From positions 37,359 through 101,358 of the forward strand of contig CAICTM010000170.1 in NCBI GenBank assembly GCA_903772945.1: a stretch of 64,000 nt of DNA, in the 5' to 3' direction. Below the pieces are notes generated by a model. That model was given only the letters and a program-made list of their open reading frames with translations. It searched no databases and had not been told where the DNA came from. Positions 19,401-28,400 of the stretch are shown one piece after another (position 1 is the stretch's first letter; each line of letters starts with the position of its first letter). The translations under genes and the position numbers were made by a program. The stretch is from Seminavis robusta (taxonomy: Eukaryota > Bacillariophyta > Bacillariophyceae > Naviculales > Naviculaceae).

Positions 19401-22400
19401 CCATTGGAGGATGGCAAGGAATATGTTACAGCAAGCATTACAAAGGAGGCCGGTGCCAAGTTGGGCCTGAAACTAACCCAGGCTGATGACGATATGCTTG
19501 TGATTGCGAATATCAAACCTGGAGGTTTGGCCGATGCCTCAACTCTGGCCATTGGAATGTTGGTCTACAGCATTAATGGTGAACCGGTCAAAGGCAAGTC
19601 CCCAGTTGAAGCAGCCGGTATGCTGGCTGACGCAGAAGGAACTCTGCTTGTTGTTGCTATTGCAGACAAGCCCCCTGAGAAGGAAGAGGAGAAAGGACCA
19701 AGTACCGCTGCCAAGATGGGATTTCTAGCTGCAACTGGAGCAGCCGTTGCTGGGCTTGGGGTAGGCATTGCAAGCCTCGTCAAAGGAGGAGGTGATGCAG
19801 CATCCTCGACTGCTGCTTCGGTTCCTGCCGCATCGTCAACCGCAGCAGGGGCTGAGGCAGCAGCTGCGGAAGGAGCAGCCGAAGGTGCTGAAGGCGCCGA
19901 TGAAACAGCCGAAGAGGGCGCCGCAGAAGGAGGCGAAGAAGCTGGAGAAGGAGAAGAAGCCGGAGAAGGAGACGAGGAGCCTGAAGAACCAGAAGAAGAA
20001 GACAAGGGCAGTGGTCTCAAGACAGCGGCTGCAATTGGAGCTGGAGCAGCTGCAATTGGAGCTGGCGCAGCGGCGCTTGCATCCACAGCAGCAGAGCCTG
20101 ATGTTGAGCCTGAAGCACCGGCAAGCGGAGAGACCGAAGCCGAGCCTGAGCCAGCGGAAGACCCTGCAGTGGAGCCAGAGGCTGAGCCTGAAGCAGAACG
20201 CGAAGTTGAGCCCTCTCCCGAGGAAGAAGCGAAATCTGTTGCTCCTGCTGTTGTTGCCGCTGCAGCTGCGACATCGGCTGCTGCTGTTGCTGTTGCTGCA
20301 ACCTCTGCATCTGATCCCAGTCTTCCTCCTCTTGAAGATGGCAAAGAATACGTTACGGCTACTTTGCAAAAGCAGGAAGGCTCCAAGCTGGGTCTGAAAT
20401 TGTCTGAAGTTGGCGACAAGCTTGTAATCACTACTGTCAGAGAAGGAGGTATTGCTGCCGCCTCAGCTTTGGCTGCGGGTATGTCACTCTACAGTGTTGA
20501 TGGTGAAACTTTGGAAGGCAAGTCATCTGTCGAAGCAGCAGGATTGCTCGCCAAGGCACAAGGAACCTTTACTGTTATTGCCATTGCAGACAGGGCAACT
20601 GAATCCAGATCGATAGCACCTGCTGTTGCTGGCGCTGCTGCAGTCGCAGGAACAGCTGCGGCTGTTGCAGCTGCTACCGCCCCAGACTCTGATCTTCCTC
20701 CTCTTGAAGAGGGCAAGGAATATGTCACAGCAGTGCTTCACAAGGAGGCTGGCTCCAAGCTGGGTCTGAAACTTTCTGAAGTTGGCAACAAGCTTGTTGT
20801 CACTACTGTCAGAGAAGGAGGAATTGCTGCAGCCTCAGCTTTAGCTGCTGGCATGGCGCTCTACAGTGTTGATGGTGAAACATTGGAAGGCAAATCATCC
20901 GCTGATGCAGCAGGATTGCTTGCTAAGGCACAGGGAACTTTCACTGTTATTGCCATCGCAGACAAGGCAACTGAATCCAGATCGATAGCACCTGCTGTTG
21001 CTGGCGCTGCTGCGGCTGCAGGAACTGCAGCAGCTGTTGCAGCTGCTACCTCTTCGGATGACCTACCTCCTCTTGAAGATGGCAAGGAATACATCACAGC
21101 AGAGCTGCACAAGGAAGCAGGCGCCAAGCTGGGCCTGAAATTGTCTGAAGTTGGCGACAAGCTTGTAATCACTACTGTCAGAGAAGGAGGAATTGCTGCG
21201 GCCTCAGCTTTAGCTGCCGGTATGGAGCTCTTCAGCATTGAGGGTGAGAGGCTGGAAGGCAAATCATCTGCAGATGCAGCTGGTATGCTCTCTAGAGCAC
21301 AAGGAACTTTCATTGTTATTGCCATTGCAGACAAGCCGGCAGCGGCAGCTCCCAAAGTAGCTGCTTCCATCCCTCGCGCACAATCAACCAAGCCTGTCAC
21401 GATTCCTAACGCCCTAACGATGGCTGTGCTCAAGAAGGGGCCGGGAGAACGCCTTGGACTTCGTCTGGGACTCAAGAACGAGAAAGTTATGGTTAGCGGC
21501 ATCGGTGAAGGATCACTTGCCTCTCAGACCTCTCTCCAGCCCGGCATGGTTATTATTCTCATTAACGGCAAGAGCTGTGCTGGATTGGATACCCCTGACG
21601 TTGCGAAGTTATTGGCTGCAGCAGGTGAAAATGTTGTGATCGTTGCGGAGACTCCTGGACCTAAGCCCACTCCCAAGAATCTTGTTGCCGCCGTTGCTGC
21701 AAAGGACAAAGAGGCAAAGGTTGGCGTCACACTCACCCAGCAAGGTGGAAGACTAGTCATTACGAAGATCAAAGAAGATGGCTTGCTGGCCGAGACGGAC
21801 CTTCGTGTTGGCATGGAGGTTCTCGCTATTGATAATGTGACTTGTATTGGGAAGTCTTCTGCTGATGCCGCTGCGCTCTTCAAGCAGGTGGATGGAACCC
21901 TTATGATAGTTGCCAAGAAACCAGCCATGGCGGCAGGCGCACTGGTCACAGCTGCAGTCACAAGAGAGGACCCTGCCGCGAAGCTTGGTATCCGCTTGGG
22001 AATGACTGGTGGCATAGTGGTGGTGACCAACATATCTGACGGTTCACTGCTGTCCATGACCGATATCGAAGAAGGCATGGCAATGAGGACAATTAATAAT
22101 GTCGACCTTTCAGGAATGCAGTCTGTGGAGGCAGCGGGTTTGCTGAAAGACTCCGAGGGTATTATTACCATCCTGGCAGAGAATCGTTCACCAGGAAGCA
22201 CATCCGGTGCCGACGTTTCGAACCTGGTGGCAGCATCTGTTGTCAATTCCAAGGGCTCCAATCTGGGCCTGACACTCTCTCAACAAGGCGGAAAGCTTGT
22301 CGTCACAAGCATCGAAGAAGGTGGGCTTTTCTTTGGAACTGCTCTCCGTGTTGGAATGCAAGTTCTGAAGATCAACAACGTGGATTGTGCCGTACTCACG

Positions 22401-25400
22401 ATGGAAGCGTCTGAGCTTTTGATGGCCAAGGAAGGGGTCCTTACTGTGTTAGCGAAAAGGAAAGCACTTAAGAAAGGTTCTCTGATGACTGCAGTAATGA
22501 CCAAGGCTGAAGCCGGTGTTAAGGTCGGATTGGGACTTGGATCATCCAATGGGTTGATCGTCGTGACCAAGATTAGAGATGGTACTTTGGGTGCCACCAC
22601 AGACCTACGTCCTGGGATGGTCATTCGCAGTGTGAACAATGTGAACATCGACGGCAAGGATTCAATGGCGGTGGCCAAGCTCTTATCTCAGGCTGAAGGC
22701 ACAATTACAGTCGTCGCTGAAGTAGTTGAAAGTTCTGCGGTGCCAGTCAAGCCTCCCAAATATTATGCAGCCACCGTCAACAAGGAGATGGGTGCCAAGG
22801 TCGGAGTTGGTCTTACTCAGAAGGGCGGCGTCTTGGTAATCACCAAGATTGCTGATGACGGCTTGATGTCAGGAACTGCACTTGAGGTAGGAATGGAGGT
22901 CGCCACTATCAACAATGTCGACTGTATGACGAAGAGCACCTCGGAAGCTGCTGAAATGTTGCAGAATACTGAAGGCAGATTGACGATTCTAGCTAGGAAG
23001 CCTCGTCTTCCACCTGGCTCTCTCGTCACAGCTTCGGTTACCAAAGAAAGCACCGGCACCAAGGTCGGGCTCAAGCTCGGATTGTCTGGTGGTACCATCG
23101 TCGTTGCAGGATTGGCTGAAGATTCGCTTGCATCGGAAACCGACTTGGAAACCGGAATGATTGTTAGATCGATTAACAACGAGGACTGCACTGGTTTGCA
23201 GGTTGCTCAAGCTGCCAACCTTTTGATTGAAGCAGAGGGGATTCTCACTATTCTCGCGGAAGTTCCAACAGGCAGAGGTGGAGGCGCTGGATCTGCGGTG
23301 ATTTCCTCCCTCGTGACTGCCACTGCATACAAGGAAAAAGATGCCATTGCTGGTGTTACACTGGATCGCAAGGAAGGCCACTTGGTGGTTACCAAGATTG
23401 AAGAGGAAGGAGCATTGTTTGGCACTGGGCTCCGTGTTGGCATGCAAATTGTGTCGATAAACAATGTTGTTTCTGGGGTTTTAAGCGCAACCTCAGCCAA
23501 TGAGCTCCTCAAGAAGGAAGGCTCTCTTACGATTCTTGCCAAGCCAGTGTCTCCTCCTCCAGGAACGCTCCTTACGGCAGCTTTCTATAAAGAGACAGAA
23601 GACACCAAGGTGGGGCTTGGGCTTGGACAATCCAACGGAGTAATCGTTATTACCAAAGTCCGCGATGGAACCGTGTCAGCTACAACAAACCTTGAACCAG
23701 GCATGGTAGTCCGGGCCATCAACAACGTCGACTGCACGAAGAGAACATCTGAGTCTGCAGCCAAACTCCTCAAGGAATCAGTCGGAACAGTTACTATCCT
23801 CGCAGAAAAGCCAGCACGAACCGGTGCGGATATGACATTGCCAGTGGCTTGTCTTTTCGCGGTGACCTTCAAGAAAGAAAAGGACGACAAGCTTGGAGTG
23901 AAGCTTAACAACCAAGATGGAAAGCTTACCGTTGGCTCCATTGGCGAAAGTAGCATGGTGGCAAACACAAGGCTACGTGAAGGAATGGAAATTGTTAAGA
24001 TCAACAATGTGGATTCCACCGCTATGTCTCCCACCGAAGCAGCAACATTGCTTTCACAAGCCGAAGGATCAGTTACTATCCTCGCAAAGAAGGCCAGCTC
24101 TCCTCCTGGTACAATCATCACGGCGACCATGACGAAAGAGAACTCGGACGCCAAGGTTGGAATTGGTTTGGGTTCGTTCAAGGGTGCAACAGTCATTACA
24201 AACCTCAAGGATGGCACTCTTGCCGCCGCCACTGATCTAGAAGTGGGTATGGTTGTAAGGACCATCAACAATGTGGAGTGCAGTGAAATTGAGGTATCTG
24301 AAGCTGCCAAGCTTTTGAAGGAGACTGAAGGAATGGTGACCATTGTGGCCGAAGCTCCAAGCGCTGGATCCGGTCCATCCTTCGACTCGCTTCTTACTGC
24401 AACTTTCGAAAAGCAAAAGGAGGACAAGGTTGGTCTCACCGTCGCCAACAAGGCGTCCAAGATCTACGTCTCGAAGATCAAACCTGACGGTATGGTTGCC
24501 GCTAGTGGCTTGGCGGTTGGTATGGAGCTTCTGTCGATCAACAACGCTATAGTTGCTGGAATGTCATCCGCCGAGGTTGCACAGGTACTCGCAGAATCCG
24601 AAGGAACCTTGACATTGCTTGCCCGCAAGGCAGCGTTGCCTCCTGGCTCTTTTGTTACTGCGGTTATCACAAAAGAGAGCCCGGATCAGAAGGTTGGTCT
24701 CCGCCTTGGTGTTGCCGCAGGGGTTCTTGTGGTCTCGAGCACTGCTGAAGGCTCTTTGGCCGCGGAGACGGAACTCAAGTCGGGTATGATCGTCAAGACT
24801 ATCAACAACGTCGATTGCACGAGCATGGGACCTCCAGAGGCGGCCATGCTACTCAAAGAGGCAGAGGGAAGCATCTCGATCCTAGCAGAAACACCAAGGG
24901 CTCGTGGAGTTCAAGCTGACGCTCCTGCATTGGCTTCTTTTGTAACTGTCAGTGCAGTAAGCGCAGCTGGCGCAGCCGTCGGCATGAAGCTTGTCCGTGA
25001 AAATGGAAAGCTTGTTGTTTCAGAGCTCAGCGAGGAAGGAGAGTTCATGGGTTCGTCCCTTCGTCCAGGAATGGAGGTTCTCAAGATCAATAATATTGAC
25101 TGTGGCGTTCTTAGTGCAAGTGCAGCAACAACGCTCTTGACTTCGGAGGATTCTTTGTCACTGTTGGCTCGCAAGCCTGTGTTGCCCCCCGGAACCCTTG
25201 TTACTGCTGTTGTCAGAAAGGACAGCGAGGACGCAAAGGTTGGCGTGAAGCTGGGAACTTCCCATGGCATGGTTGTTTGCACAGGAGTTAGGGATGGTAC
25301 TTTGGCGTCCACGACACCTCTTGAACGTGGTATGGTCATCAGGGCTATCAACAACGTTGACTGCTCCAAAAAGAACTCCATGGATGCTGCTAAGATCCTG

Positions 25401-28400
25401 GCTAGTTCATTTGGCCTTATCACCATTTTGGCCGAGGTCCCAGACAATTCCGCAGTTTCTGCTCCCGTCCCGACGCTCATTACGGCCTCGGTGGACAAAC
25501 CTGCTGATGCTGAAAGCGGCGTCACTTTCGAAGATGAAGATGATGGTATTGTTGTGAAATCGGTCGCAAAGGATGGCGTGTGGTCCAAGACTCGTTTGCG
25601 TGCGGGAATGGTGCTGTTGATGCTCAATGGAGCGTCGTGCGAAGGCCGCACTGCAGGCGATGTGACCACTATGCTCGAAGAGGCTGATGGAAAAGTGACT
25701 GTCCTCGCGAAAACCAAGAGTCTACCGTCTGGAACCCTTGTGTCCGCTGTGTTAACAAAAGAAAGCGCAGACACGAAGGTGGGACTGGGAATCGGTACTA
25801 TTGGAGGCAAGTGCTACATTACTGGCATCAAGAATGATAGTTTGGCGTCCCCAACGGACCTGCGAGCTGGAATGCAGATGCGATTGGTCAACAACGTTGA
25901 TTGCTCTGACATGGATTCTTCTGAAGTTGGCAACCTCCTTGCTCAAGGTGAAGGTGTTGTTACCATTGTCGCGGCTATTCCTGGCAAGGTCGGAGAATCC
26001 AAAGAAGCCTCCGAACCAACACCAATCACGGCAACTGTATTCAAAGAGCCAGATGCGAAAGTGGGCGTGACGTTGACAGACAAAGGAGGGAAGGTGTACG
26101 TTTCCAAGATCAACGACGAAGGACTCGTGGCAGCCACCACTCTTAAGGTTGGAATGGAGATCATTTCGATTGACAACATGCAGTGCGCAGGAAAGAAAGC
26201 GCCAGATTGTGCGGCTCTCCTACAGGGATCCGACGGCTACTTGACCATTGTTGCTTGCTTTCCCGTCCTTCTACCTGGTTCTTTGGTGACTGCCGTGATT
26301 ACGAAGGAATCGGCCAACACCAAGGTGGGTTTGAAACTTGGAGAAGAGTCAGGCAAGATCCGAATTACTGGAATTGCTGAAGGTTCTTTGGCGTCGAACA
26401 CTCCGCTGGAAGCTGGCATGTCCCTCCGCGCCATCGATAACATCGACTGTAGCGGATTGAGTACGTCGGACGTGGCGAAACTTCTCGTGGACGGTGAGGG
26501 TACCTTAACTATCCTTGCAGCAACTGCCGAGAAGGGCAAAGCTGCTCCAAGCACGGACTCGATGGCTACTATATGCTCCGTTACCGTCAACAAGACGAGT
26601 GATTCGGACTTGGGAGTCACTATTGCCCGAAAGGGTGGATACCTTGTTGTCACAAACATTTTGAAGGGTGGTTTGATCTTCGGAACCCCGCTCCGCGTCG
26701 GAATGCAGTTGGCGACGATCAACAATGTGGACTGCTCTGTGCTGTCGGCTAAGTCTGCAACAGACTTGATGGAGCACGAGGGAATGGTGACAATCCTTGC
26801 ACGGAAGAAGCAGTTCCCAGCTGGCTATCTCGTCACAGCAGTAATCCAAAAGGATTCCCCTGACACAAAGGTTGGCCTTGGAATGGGATCCAAGAATGGA
26901 CACATCTACGTTACCAAGATCCGTGATGGTACCTTGGCAGCATTGACTGAACTTCAGCCCGGAATGATAGTTCGAACCATCGACAACGTGGACGTTTCTG
27001 GCATGACGCTGGTTGATGCCGCAAACCTTCTTGCCAATACGGAAGGAACAATCACAATTGCAGCAGAGATGCCCAGCGCAGAATCAGAAGAAGCCCATCC
27101 TACCTTCGTCACCGCCACCGTCCAGAAGAACAAAGATGAAAAAACTGGGCTCACCTTGGCAGAGAAGAAGGGTCAGCTGTATATTTCGCAGATTCACAAA
27201 GGTGGGCTTTTAGCAGCAACCGGTCTAGGCGTCGGTATGATGGTGATGGCGATCAACAATGTGCAAGGGGCTGGATTATCTGTGATAGATGCTGCTGCAC
27301 ATCTGCAACAAGTAGAAGGAGACCTCACCATCCTTGCCAAGAAACCAGTTGTGCCGGCCGGAGGAATGGTAACTGCGACCATCTCAAAGGAGAATGTCCA
27401 CAGCAAGATTGGAGTAAGACTTGCTGCTGCTGGCGGTCTTATTGTTGTGAAGGGCATCAGCGAAGGTTCAGCTGCATCGGAGACTGATATTAAGTCTGGC
27501 ATGATCGTGAAATCGATCAACAATGTATCTTGTGCTGGCAAAGATGCCGTCTCTGCTGCGAAGTTGTTAACTGAAGCGATTGGTACGGTAACGATTGTTG
27601 CAGAAGCACCAAGCGAAGGACAACGATCAGCCCCTGCATCTGTGTTGTTGACTGTGACTGTCCCCATGAACGAGGACACCAAAGCTGGCTTGGTGGTTGA
27701 CAAGAAGAGCGGAAAGACTGTTGTGTCGAAGATTGACGAAGACGGCGTTCTGTTTGGTAGTGGTCTCCGAGTTGGCATGGAAGTTTTGAAGATCAACAAC
27801 GTTGACTGTGCTGTCTTGTCGAAGACCTCGGCGGCTCGTCTGATGGAAGACGACGGTTGGCTCACGATTCTTGCAAGGAAGACATTGAAGCGTGCTGGTG
27901 TCTTTGTTGCGGCCACGCTGAAGAAGACATCATTGGGTACGAAGGTTGGACTCGGACTCGGCAAATCTAAGGACAGAGTTATCGTCACGAAGATCGGCGA
28001 CGGCACTCCTGCGGCAACAACTGAGGTCCAAAAGGGAATGGTGATCCGACAGGTGAACAATGTCCCCGTCAAGGATATGGCCGCAGGTGATGTCGCGAAG
28101 GTTCTAGCAGAGACTGATGGGTTGGTCACACTCCTGCTTGAAACACCAAAAGACGACAAGATCGGCGCTCTCACGCTTGTCAAGACCCTCGCAGTTGCGG
28201 CCATTGACAACGATGACGAAGCTGAGCTCGGATTGACCTTGATGAACAAGGGCGGAAGGTTGATGGTCGCAAAGATCGCCGAAGGCGGCAAATTTGCCAA
28301 ATCTGGGCTTCGACCCGGTATGACTTTGCTGAGCATAAACAACTCAAACTGCTCAAAACGAACGGCCGACGAAGCCACTGCCATCATTGAACAAACCCCT

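Noticed and set aside
19565-20431. 288-codon minus-strand Ser/Ala-rich frame, and many similar long frames opposite the giant PDZ gene (16544-29209)
   Set aside because: All are antisense to the PDZ repeats and repeat with the same period; they arise from codon bias of the sense strand.
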